A DNA stretch of 64,000 nt from positions 105,173,128 through 105,237,127 of the forward strand of contig NC_080571.1 of the NCBI RefSeq assembly GCF_030247185.1, written 5' to 3'. The position numbers were made by a program, and so were the translations under genes. Below, one piece after another: positions 33,577 to 43,440 of the stretch; positions within the stretch are counted from its first letter, which is position 1, and each line of letters opens with the position of its first letter. This stretch comes from Malaya genurostris (Eukaryota; Arthropoda; Insecta; Diptera; Culicidae). Below the pieces are notes generated by a model, which had not been told where the DNA came from, ran no database searches, and saw only the letters and a program-made list of their open reading frames with translations.

Positions 33577-34805
33577 GGTTTCAAATGAATTTCAACATTT
33601 CCGAAGAAGCTCGAAAAACATCAAGCACTCAATTTTTTTTTTTATGTTTGGGAATAAGATAGTATTGATGGGCTCAATCAAGGATATACGGTATTATATT
33701 TTAAGCCATTTCAATACAATGTCGATTGAATGACCACCGCTATTTAAAAGCTGCAACTAGCTCGATCCAAGATTGCTCGTCACCAGCCACTCAGAAAACG
33801 GAGTTTTCTTAAATCTCCTTTGAATTGGTTGATCTACATTGCTCGTTGCGCTCTTTTTCTTTTTTCACATCCGGATCAGATTAAAAAAACCAGTACAGTA
33901 TCATAATTACGTAGTTGTCCTATTTATTGTATATATAAAGATTATTAGTGTGTCTAAATATTAAATGACTCAAGCTTTAGCTACGGGGATTCCCGAACCG
34001 GCATAGGAAAACCATTGTCAAACAGGTTTTAAACAAAGATTACATGGTTACATAGCTATCAGCACATCAGTTGAACCAATTTTATTAAACATTCTTGCGT
34101 TAAAAACTGGGAATCTGATTGGTTTAATTTGCACACCCCTATTTATGATCATCCTCTCCAGCAGATACTACAATTGCGTACAAAGAGTACGATTGCTGGA
34201 ATGATATTCGGTTTTAGAACTAGTATGATAACCTAATTTTAGAACTTATATCTCATTCTCCTTAGACAGTCAGGTAGTCACCAATAGCGGCATGAAAATG
34301 GCAGAAGTCCCAGATCGTTAGCCTGAATAGTTCAGATATCAAGGTACGAAACCTTGTATCCTACATGTCACAGCTGTCTACGAGCTGTCAAGGGAGAATC
34401 GTCGTGTTGACGCGGTGTTTTACTATCACTAATCGTATCTGACCTGACACGTAGAATAATTTTGATTTCAATACCATTTGCATTATCTGTCTCTCTTTCG
34501 TCACTGTCATCAATGTGAATAAAATCAGGGCTTTCTTGTGGGTGCACGCTAGGGCACACAGTGTCCCTAAAGAATATTTCGAAAATATCACCATGACTCA
34601 TCTGGACATTTTTAAACGGATCAAATGTATCAATTCGTAAATGAGTTTGGTCGAATCGGAATAACAACCATACAATTTTTTATAATATTGTCCCTGTTTT
34701 TGTAACATCAACCATATGAAGGTTGGGATTTTTAACATTCATTATCCTACAACTCACGAAACCGGAGTTTTGGAAGAGATTCAAGATCAGGTTTCGTATA
34801 TCGTA
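33577..34805. other. Unassigned AT-rich intergenic DNA
   Basis: No supported gene. A minus frame at 34368-34667 (99 aa) is acidic in its middle (IHIDDSDERETDN) but has no domain and no conservation evidence. Confidence 0.35.
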
Positions 34806-34975
34806 TATCGAATTTTTTTCAATAATATAATATATTTTAGGCACTCTGCTTAAGCTCTAAGATGTCAAGGGTATTTTCTGATCTTAATTAACGACTAACC
34901 TAAAACTAGAATAGTATCATTAGATTATGTCTTCTCGGAATTTCGAAAATCCAGCTTTCAGTCATACGTTAAACC
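34806..34975 (-). mobile_element. Diverged, truncated I-2-type 3' end
   Basis: Starts with poly(T) at 34814-34820, then GGCACTCTGCTTAAGCTCTA and GATGTCAAGGGTATTTTCTG, collinear with 33240-33330 and with the complement of 62270-62340. Similarity fades near 34975. No clear target duplication. Older than the copy at 33196. Confidence 0.7.
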
Positions 34976-35200
34976 TAAGTATTTTGCTTGATCAGACCAT
35001 GTCAATTCCAAGCCATTCAATTTGATAATGTGATTATTGTTTGGTTTAAGAAAAGAAGCTCTTGGCTTAAGGAGTGTATCGAAAATAAGCTATCCACATA
35101 CATTTGTGTTGTACGCATGTATTTGTGGTGGTTTTTATGCACAGATCACAGCATGCTGTGCGTTTGGCTGTCAGTGCGGTTGAAATTCTGCGGTTTCAAA

Positions 35201-36080
35201 ATGTCGCGTATTGAAAGAGAAGTGATAATTAAGGTTCTGGACACATGACTAAGTGAGAAGGGTATAACTATGCGAAAATTGGCGAAGCGGTTTGGAATTC
35301 ATCATGCCAGTGTTAAAACTATCATTAATAAGTTTAGGGAACACTATTCTTTGGATGAGCTACCAGGAAGATGCAGAAAACCCGGTTCTTCCAACCCGAA
35401 ACTGGACCAGAAAGTGGTATGTCTAACCATGAAGAACAAATCAATGTCAATACGGGATTTGGCCAAAAAAGCAGGAACGAGTGTCGGAATGATCCAGCGT
35501 ATCAAGCAGCGAAATCACCTGAAGACCTACAAGAAGCAGAAAATCTCGAAACAAAGTGTAGAACAGAAGAAGCGAGCAGCAACAAGGGCCCGGAAATTGT
35601 GTTCGCGTCTTTTGCAGTGTCCGGATGCATGCGTTTTGATGGACGATAAGACTTATGTAAAGGAGGATTCAAAAATCCTTCCAGGTCCACAATACTTTAC
35701 TGTCGTCGTTGGGGAGGATGTGAGCGATACGGACAGGTCGATTCAAGTGGAGAAATTCGGTCGAAAGGTACTGGTATGGCAAGCAATATGTTCCTGTGGT
35801 TTGAAGTCAATCATTTTTTACACTACCGGAACTATAAATGCAGAGATCTATCGATCTGAGTGTCTCCAGAAGAGATTGCTGCCTTTGTACAAGAAGCATA
35901 GTACACCTCCACTGTTTTGGCCGGATTTGGCGTCGGCTCACTATGTCAAAACCACTATTAATTGGCTTGCGGAAAACGGTATAAATTTCGTTGAGAAAAA
36001 TATCAATCCATCAAAATGCCCTTAGCTTCGACCCATCGAACGTTACTGGGCAATCGTGAAGAATCTCATTTATATGCTCA
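35201..36080 (+). pseudogene. D37E-type Tc1/mariner transposase, copy 3: nearly complete, two nonsense codons
   Basis: From the ATG at 35201 the frame reads MSRIEREVIIKVLDT, a TGA at 35246-35248, then 251 codons to a TAG at 36023-36025, then LRPIERYWAIVKNLI. Paired helix-turn-helix DNA-binding motifs (KLAKRFGIHHASVKTIINKF and IRDLAKKAGTSVGMIQRIKQ) precede the DDE core. The core has MDDKTYVKED, FWPDLASAHY and NINPSKCP*LRPIERYW. Counting the stop as one residue, 37 residues separate the second Asp (WPD) from the Glu (PIE), i.e. the mosquito D37E signature. The 3' end merges with decayed Jockey RT sequence at about 36080, so the C terminus and right terminal repeat are lost. Confidence 0.85.
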
Positions 36081-36318
36081 ACAAGAGTTTACTGATAGAA
36101 GAAAGTGAATTAATTGATCGATAACTTGATGTTTCTGCTAGATTTTCATCTGGTTTTAGAATGTGAATTACTTTAGCGTTTTTCCATCTCTTAACCAAGC
36201 TAATGAAAAACACTTGTTGCAAATTTTAACCAAGAGTCTTAAGGCAATATCGGGAAGATTTTTAATAAAAATATTAAAGATTCCATCATTACCAGAAACC
36301 TTCATGTTTTTAAGTTTC
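36081..36318 (-). pseudogene. Juan-like ORF2, RT domain fragment
   Basis: Minus-strand codons read RKLKNMKVSGNDGIFNIFIK, NLPDIALRLLVKICNKCF, then AETSSYRSINSLSSISKLL with a stop and frameshift between. It corresponds to RT motifs upstream of the catalytic palm. The element is truncated at about 36080, where D37E copy 3 begins on the other strand. Confidence 0.75.
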
Positions 36319-36320
36319 CT

Positions 36321-37533
36321 CACGGAAAGACCGAAATCAGCATTTTGGCGAAAAAATCTGTTGATTTTCTGATTTTAGTTATTTGTTTTTTGAGACAACT
36401 AAAAAAATCTTACCTTAGTTAATTTAGATTTTTTAATTCTAATTCCCTTAATAATAAGAAAATACTTGTTGAAACGACTATTTTTTTAATTGAATTCGCC
36501 AATTAAACGTGCTGTCATTTCTTAGCTAAGGCACACTTCATATCCATTTAACTAATTTTTTAGTTGAGTTAGAGAAATAAAACGATGTTTTCAACCAACA
36601 TAAATGGGTGAATTGGCTTCTGCAATTAGTAGCTATATGGCGCTCTGTCACCGAAAAAACGATAACACCGTAATGACTACTAGACACAAGATGGCACACT
36701 ACTACCGAAAAAAATTTCAGTCGCGGTTATTATTTCTATATTGGCAGGTATAAATACGATGTTGTATTGGAGAAAAAGACATAAGCGAAACATAAACTTC
36801 TTTTTGAAAATTTTTCGTTTAAATCGCTGTTTTCTTCATTCGACTTCGCGAAATCGACTCTCTCACTGAAAACTTTGAGCACTTGGAAAACAAAAACCGA
36901 ATACAAGTAGTACACCGGACGGCGTGGCCCGGAAGGTTGGAAGATACGAAAAACTTCACTTCACTGTTCCGCGTAAAAACATTATTACGCACAATCGCTT
37001 CAAATGCGCACAAATTATGAATAAATACACTTTCCACTAACAGTTTACGTTATTTTTACATATCGGTTTAGAAATTTATGTATAGATATATCGTAACACA
37101 TGCGAAAAACATCTAAACAATTTGCAAGCAGTTTCAACAAGACTGTCCCTTTTAGCTTTTTAATGGATTGTTTTGCTTTGACACTTTTTATGAGTTTTTG
37201 GCTAATAAACTTGTTAATAAAACCGATTTCATTTTTGTTTTCTTTGTGCTGTCCTTCAGTAATGATAGTAATAGATAAATAGAAACAAATTTTCTAAATT
37301 TAATAACAAAATTAGTTGTCAATGAGAATTTCGTGTTGGATTGAAATATTGCTGGTTTGTGTCCAGAATATTCGCCTACTAAACACATTCTCTAAAAATA
37401 AGAGTTTTTTCAGCAAAGTAAATTATCAATTTTAACTAATTTTATAGTTATTTTGGAAATTTTGTTGTTAAAATCAACTAATTCAAAAACAGTAATACGA
37501 ATTAGGCGCGGAGCTAATTTCGGTCGTTCCGTG
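36321..37533 (-). mobile_element. CACGG element, copy C, inserted in Juan-like ORF2
   Basis: Left end CACGGAAAGACCGAAATCAG at 36321; right end CGGTCGTTCCGTG at 37533 followed by TA. Collinear with copies A and B, including the GGTATAAATACGATGT box (36748) and a reading frame starting MCLVGEYSGHKPAIFQSNTK shared with copy A. Removing the element and one TA rejoins the host ORF2 codons in frame (KSII-R-KLKNMK), giving a clean pre-insertion site. The left copy of the TA has lost one base. Confidence 0.85.
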
Positions 37534-37535
37534 TA

Positions 37536-38560
37536 ATGATTGACTTAATTTCATTAAAATTCGTCTCAATAATGTCATCTTGTAACAACACTTGAGTTGA
37601 AATATGATCATATTTCAGTGAGACTTCATTTTCAATACGACTCACAACGTTCAAATTAAAATTGTGAACACTCTCGAACTGCTGAGTAAATTTTTGAGCT
37701 TTTTCGCCATTTTTAAGAAGTATTTGATTTCCTTCCTTGAGAGCAGGAATTGGTTTCTGAGGTTTCTTAAAAACCTTAGAAAGTTTCCAGAAAGGTTTAG
37801 AATATGGTTTAACTATGCTTTTCATAGCAGAATCACGAGAACGTTGATATTGTCGTCGACGAACATTCTTCAACCGAATGAGCAGTTGAAGATTGTCATC
37901 GATGATAGGAGAATTAATTTAGTTTGAGCTTTGGGAACTGAAAGAGTTTTAGCTTCGATAATGTAATGATTCAAAATATCTTTTACTGTATCGATGTCCA
38001 CCGAATTTTCTAAAATAATTTCTTGATCTACATAATTTTCAATGTGATATCTTTATTCAAACCAATTAGCTCTATGAACTAATTGGATTAATCATAGCTT
38101 CGTTGGGAAGTCTGAATGTTACAGGAAGATGATCTGAGTTAAAGTCAGCATGTGTAACCGGTTCACTACAAATGTGACTTTGATCTGTTAGAACCAGATC
38201 AATTGTAGAGGGAGAGAAACAAGTCGGATTACTGGGATAAAGAACTGTAAAATAAGCATTGTGAATTATTTTACTATTACTGATATTTTGCCTACAATTC
38301 CACTGGCCATGCTTTGCATTTAAAATTCGGTCGATATCTTGTAGTTTTTGAAAGTCGCCTTTAAAGAAATTTAATTGTTCACAACTCCACCACCTATTCC
38401 AGTAAACCTGTCAAATCGATGAACCATATAACGTGGATTGCTTTTCAATTTGACTTTGGGTTTAAGAAATGCTTTTGTCACAATGGCAATATGAATTTTG
38501 TGAACTTTGAGAAAATTATAAAATTCATCTTCACTCGATTTTAAAGAGCATTCCAATGTA
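37536..38560 (-). pseudogene. Juan-like ORF2, endonuclease to RT-linker portion
   Basis: Recognisable pieces: KVHKIHIAIVTKAFLKPKVK and YMVHRFDRFTGIGGGVVNN (38371-38530, endonuclease), then IIDDNLQLLIRLKNVRRRQY and SKPFWKLSKVFKKPQKPIPA (37700-37930), and NFNEIKSII at the CACGG junction. Stops and shifts separate the parts; the middle (37940-38370) is heavily decayed. Confidence 0.75.
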
Positions 38561-38759
38561 AAATATTCAAATAATTATTTAACATCATTGTGAGATTTTA
38601 AATTCATTATAATATTATTTGCAAATTGCTATCCAACTTGAAATGCTTCAAAAAGTGATGAAGTCGAATTTATTCGGATGATCAATTGAAAAAAATGATT
38701 TTGTAAGTAGATCATTTTTTCCGTTATATCGCCTAAATCGACTTCGTTCAAAGAAGCGA

Positions 38760-39460
38760 ATCGCCTTGAAGGAATACTGGTAGGTAGATGTCTACCTGTT
38801 ACGCTAGTGTAACTGTTATTAGAAGAAGAATATGACGTGGCCGATCTACCAATAATAAATGGTTTTTGTTAGAAGATGAACTGGAAAGCGTTCCTGTTTT
38901 TTGTTTGTTTACATTAGAAGAATTAAGTGGTAGTTGTCTACCTATTACGCTAGCGTAAATGTCAATAGAAGAACATGATGACGTGGCCGATCTACCTGAC
39001 AATAAATTTATTTCGTTAGAAGGCGATTTGGATGGCGTAACTGTTTTTTGTTCTACATTCGAAGAAATAAGTGACTTAGAATACTTAGGCGTGGCATTTG
39101 TATCGTTTTTTTTTAATTTTAAGGTATGCTTTGTAAATTTAAGGTCGTTGATTTGACTTGTTGTTGTCTAAGTGAACGAACGTTTAAAATTTTCTCCCTA
39201 ACAGGACATTTCAATTAATTGAATTAATGATTTCCATCACAATTAGAATATGAAAATTTATCAATGGTTTCATTCATTGGGCAGTCATCTTTCGAATGCG
39301 ATTTACCACAATTCCAACATCGTATATCCATGTGACAGTTTTTGGTACCATGGCCGAAGCCTTGGCAGCGACGACATTGCGTTAAGTTTGCAATATCATT
39401 ATGCCATGTATGATGTTCCCAATGAATTTTAATGTGGAAAATGAAAGAAGTACCATTCGC
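38760..39460 (-). pseudogene. Juan-like ORF1, zinc-knuckle and C-terminal region
   Basis: The minus-strand frame 39224-39478 gives CRRCQGFGHGTKNC and CWNCGKSHSKDDC, two CCHC-type knuckles of a Jockey-clade gag-like ORF1. Downstream (38785-39080) the C-terminal part holds a direct duplication of about 146 bases: TGTCTACCTGTTACGCTAGT (38788) recurs as TGTCTACCTATTACGCTAGC (38934). Frame lost after the knuckles. Confidence 0.75.
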
Positions 39461-39466
39461 TCTATT

Positions 39467-40170
39467 CGCCTTTCTCATATAGAAAGGTTATGCAATCACT
39501 GTGAAAACCGACTCTTGAACCGATGCCCGAAGGGCCGAGTGTCATATACCATTTGACTCAGTTCGTCGAGTACTCAAAATGTCTGTGTGTATGTATGTGT
39601 GTGTATGTGCGTATGTGTGTATGTAACGTTTTTTTGCACTAACTTTTCTCGGAGATGGCTGAACCGATTTTCACAAATTTAGATTCAAATGAAAGGTCTT
39701 GTGGTCCCATACAAAATTCCTGAATATTATTTGGATTCGACTTCCGGTTCGGAAGTTATGGGGTAAAATGTGCAAAAAAAAAAAGAAAATATGTGTTCTA
39801 ACTTTTCTCATAGATGGCGTGACCGATTTTCACAAACTTAGGTTCAAATGAAAGGTCCTGTGGTCCCATGCGTTATTCCTGAATTTCATCCGGATCCGAC
39901 TTCCGGATCCGGCAATATAGGGTAAAGTGTGTTAAAAAATTATTAAAAATGTGTTAAAAATCACTAAAAAGAATGAAAAACCGTAAAAAGTTTAGACAAC
40001 CTCAAATCTTTTCCAATTGATAGTTTTCATCAGTAGACGGCAAAAAAAATCTATTTCGGTTATTCTTTTAAGAATCGAAGAAAAATAATTTTGAAGAATA
40101 CCACAGTATTATATATGATAGTATGATTGATATGAGAAATGCATCATTACACCACTAGGTGGATTAAAAC
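39467..40170 (+). repeat. Most complete copy of the CCTTTCTC...GGTGGATTAAAACAG dispersed repeat
   Basis: Starts CGCCTTTCTCATATAGAAAG (39468) and ends CACTAGGTGGATTAAAACAG (about 40150-40170); ATATGAGAAATG near the right end is the imperfect complement of the left CTTTCTCATAT. Inside: a GTGAAAACCGACT block, a GT-rich microsatellite (39582-39628), and two modules with TTCTC-GATGGC-ACCGATTTTCACAAA, AAATGAAAGGTC and GACTTCCGG. It interrupts Juan-like ORF1 and is thus younger than that element. No coding capacity. Confidence 0.75.
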
Positions 40171-40781
40171 AGGTTTTTTTTATAAGTATTACTTGGGAAG
40201 GGGCAAAACCAAGCAATTCTTTTAGTTCATTTTTAATTTCATCAGTACTTTGATCATTTGATAAGCCTTTCAAGACAGCCTTGAAGGGTCTGTCTGATTT
40301 TATATAATATGAATAAAATTTATGAAGTTTCTCGGACAAATATCGAATAAGACGTTCGTAATCTTCCAATCCACCAACCAAGACTCGACATTATCCTCTT
40401 CGTCCGATTTTAAATGAGAATTTCACTTCCGGGAGAAAAGTATAAAGCTCAGTACGGAATGCTTTGAAGTCGGAAAACATCACCGTCACTGGAGGCATAG
40501 ATTGTTGTTTCTTCCCAGAACGACAAGCGTCCATTTTGGGAGTTTTCGAAAAATTTTCTTGTATGTCGCTACAATCAGATTCAATATTGAAGAATATCGT
40601 AAATATTACTAGACGGTATAGGATCAACGGAAGGGGAGTCCGTCCGTTGTCTTTTATTTTTACATTCAGATTCTGTAAGATCGTCAATGTTGTTAGAAAA
40701 AAATGAAATAACGGATTGGAATCTTCCGTATTGAATTGTTTTCAAACTTAGGCTTGTTGCCTTTCCGGTTGGAAGCTGGCA
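40171..40781 (-). pseudogene. Juan-like ORF1, N-terminal portion
   Basis: Starts with a plausible ATG at 40779-40781 (MPASNRKGNKPKFENNS). Further text includes SDRPFKAVLKGLSNDQSTDE and IKNELKELLGFAPSQV (40190-40310), the conserved Jockey-clade ORF1 segment preceding the knuckles. At least two frameshifts; truncated by the repeat at 40170. Confidence 0.7.
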
Positions 40782-41100
40782 TTTTTAAAGTATAAATTAA
40801 CTAGGCTAAATCCTTTATTGCCTATGTAATAAACGCATTTATGAAAAAATAAATCCTAGTTTGGTTAAGTCTTGATAAAGACTAATTTTGTGGTAGTCTT
40901 AATACTGACTGATTGATTTCTTAGTCTTGAAAAAAGCTGATTTTATTATAATATCACTCTTTGTATAGCCTTAAGAAAGGCTGACTAATTGATAGTCTTC
41001 AAAAAGACTGTTAGTGATTCAGGTAGCCTTGAAAAAGACTGAAGCGTTGAATCAATGAAACTCTAGGTAGCCAGAATAAAGAAAAACTTTCCAGGAGCCA
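40782..41100 (-). promoter_or_regulatory. 5' region of the Juan-like element with AGTCTT...AAGACT repeats
   Basis: Bases 40867-41040 contain six to seven imperfect copies of a self-complementary motif, (T)AGTCTTGAAAAAGACTGA-like, spaced about 25-35 bases. Placed directly upstream of ORF1, they may be 5' UTR repeats of the retrotransposon. A segment at 40822-40850 resembles the last ~30 bases of I-1 (TGCCTATGTAATAAACGC). Confidence 0.4.
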
Positions 41101-42885
41101 AGAGCTATTCGCGTGCGGTGCGAACGACTGTTCAACACCGGCTGCCAAGATCAGGTTTGTAAATTTCGTTACCTTTTTAAGTCGTCGTTTATTTGATCGA
41201 TTGAAAATTTTTCACCACTCGACACTTTGTGATGCAGGAACCGGATGTCGGTTCCAGATGAAATTCAGGAATTCCGGGAACGTGCCGTTATGAGCCAATA
41301 TATTCTGATACCCCTCATCAATACTGTTCATACCACAGCAGTTACAAAGAGGGAATGCAAGAAGGGATTTTCACAGATGAACTTAAGACTTTTACAAAAA
41401 AAGCCACCAATAAACATCTTTCACCTTATGAACTATGTGAACCCATGTAGAGAGGAGATTTATGTGCAAAATTTGATTAAAATGTCGAAACTGTTATTGC
41501 GTAGAAAACCTAAATAAAATTCAGCTATTATTTTTGACAAAAATATTATGTTTTTAACCAATGAACCAAGAATGATTTTAATATTTTCCCCCTAAACACA
41601 TAGTAGAAGAGGTGTTTAAAATTGCCCCTTAGAGAGAAGTGACAAAAAAGCCCTTAATAAAATAATACCATTTCTATCTCAAATTTAGTTATTCAGACAC
41701 GCATCTTTTCCAGTAAGTCGCTCCATCATGGCAGGGAAAGTAGTAAGGCATGGTAATCCTAATAGTCGGACTCGTGATAGGAATCTTGCTGTACTGCCGT
41801 ATTACATTCAAATTTCCAAATCTTTTCTCAAACCATTGAAATCTGTTCGATTTTTTAAACCACAAGTCAATGCGACCAGGACAAGGAATTATCAAGTAAG
41901 AGTGAGAAATTATACAGTTGCTTCTGTGAAAGGATATTTCTTCCTTCGACCGTAATCCGCGCATTCGAAGGATCACATTCCGCTCTAAATCGGGCTCGAA
42001 TTATAAAGTTTGCTTCTGAACCGGAATGGGAACAAAGCGAAAAGTTTGGGCGGGGTAGATTACTTGTAAAGTGTTTTGAGTGAGGCCGGGTGCGTTTTTT
42101 TTGCGTACCAAAAGCGCGCCGTGATGATTATCCTAAATGGTTCGGTAAACAGCTGTCAGAACAAGTAAAAGTAAGTAAGATAAATTCTCTTACTTTTTGT
42201 GGCAGCATAAAAAGTTCAACAAGAGGTTAAAATTTTCCGAAAGAAGAATTATCTTTCTGATCTCGGAAATGAAATATTACAATGCAGTAACATTGGTTTT
42301 CTTAACAGCAGACAACACAGCTCGATGTGACACAACATCAATTTCAGTACGATTGGTACATTGAAATATACTTCTAATAGAATAATTTCGTTCTGGAGTA
42401 TCTGGTCAATCAGAAAACTAATAAAAGAAATTGAAGAATGATACCAAATCTAAAGTAATGTTTTCCCAAATACTTAAAGTAATTTTCTGATTCAGGATAC
42501 ATATGAATAATTCTAGTTTTCCCAGGTACATTAGTTCTAAATCACTTTCTATCGAAATAATTTGAATCGTTCGAAATGCAATATCTCGGAAACCAAGATA
42601 ACAAAAAACAGCTTTCAAACTATTTCAGACTTCAATGTATTCTATGGGGAAAAAATCTTAGCTTTAATTAAATGATCTTTCCGTTTTGTACTACCCGAGA
42701 ATCAAACAACTTGCATCGATGAGGCGTTTATGTTAAAAAACTGTGGAGGAAGTTATCTATTCCCTCATACTAGCGTTACCATTTCTCACATTTCGGATCG
42801 AAAGTTCCAAAAAGTGTGCTGATTTGAAGTTTCGATCTAAATACAAAAAGAGCTCGGTGCTGGATTAGGAGTTTCTGCCATTTTC
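41101..42885. other. Unassigned intergenic DNA
   Basis: No gene supported. Frames 41245-41517 (90 aa), 41728-41955 (75 aa) and minus 41689-41976 (95 aa) are unrecognised. Confidence 0.35.
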
Positions 42886-42889
42886 AAAG

Positions 42890-43440
42890 GACTGTCTGTG
42901 GGTGGAAGTAATTCAAAAGCAAGAAACTTCTGTTTCCGAAGCCATGCAAGATTCTAAGTCAAGAAATATTGAGCGCCTGTTTTTTACCTGTGAACAACCG
43001 ATGCTGCAGCAAAAAATGAAGGGTTTGTTTCCTTGTATCGTGACGAGTGATAAAAAGTTGATTTATTATTTTAAGCAACCCAAAGACATTTTACGGACTA
43101 CCCAGTCATATTTCTTTGTCATCGTCTCGGCCAAATATTTACACCGTAAAGATTATGCTGTGTTTTTGGTGGGACCCGGTTGGTGTTATTCATTTTAAGT
43201 AATTGAAATCTCAAAAGAAACGGTATCGAAGTCAATTGATGCGAATAAAAACTATGCGACAAACGGCTACAGTACGAGTAACACAATAAAGTGATTCTAT
43301 TAAATGACAATGCTCGGTCTCATGTTACCAAACCTGTTCGAGCAATTCCAAAGTTGGATAAAATGATGATAGACCTCACATACTCCGATTTGGATAAATC
43401 ATTGCACACGTCTTCAGTATGGTAAATTATTTGTAGGCTC
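42890..43440 (+). pseudogene. mariner transposase remnant (Mos1/irritans-like type)
   Basis: Reading IVTSDKKLIYYFKQPKD (43040-43090) corresponds to the IVTGDEKWIYYDNPKR catalytic segment. It is followed by codons for a degraded SWVxPGQP region, a LVGPGWCYSF-like segment, LNDNARSHVTKPV-like codons in another frame (43300-43335) and further traces to about 43440. Heavily frameshifted and clearly from a different mariner lineage than the remnant at 3395. Confidence 0.65.

Larger units (their letters stand above)
36081..41100 (-). mobile_element. Decayed Juan-like Jockey-clade non-LTR retrotransposon, nested by two later insertions
   Basis: On the minus strand, from high to low coordinates: 5' region with AGTCTT repeats (40867-41040), ORF1 beginning at about 40781, ORF1 Cys-His region (39224-39460), ORF2 endonuclease (38371-38560), the RT-linker region (37536-37940) and RT core (36081-36318). 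A GGTGGATTAAAACAG repeat (39467-40170) split ORF1 and CACGG copy C (36321-37533) split ORF2. Multiple frameshifts and stops make it inactive. Assignment to the Juan-like Jockey group is from the ORF2 text (KPFWKLSKVFKKPQKPIPAL) and is recalled family knowledge. Confidence 0.8.
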
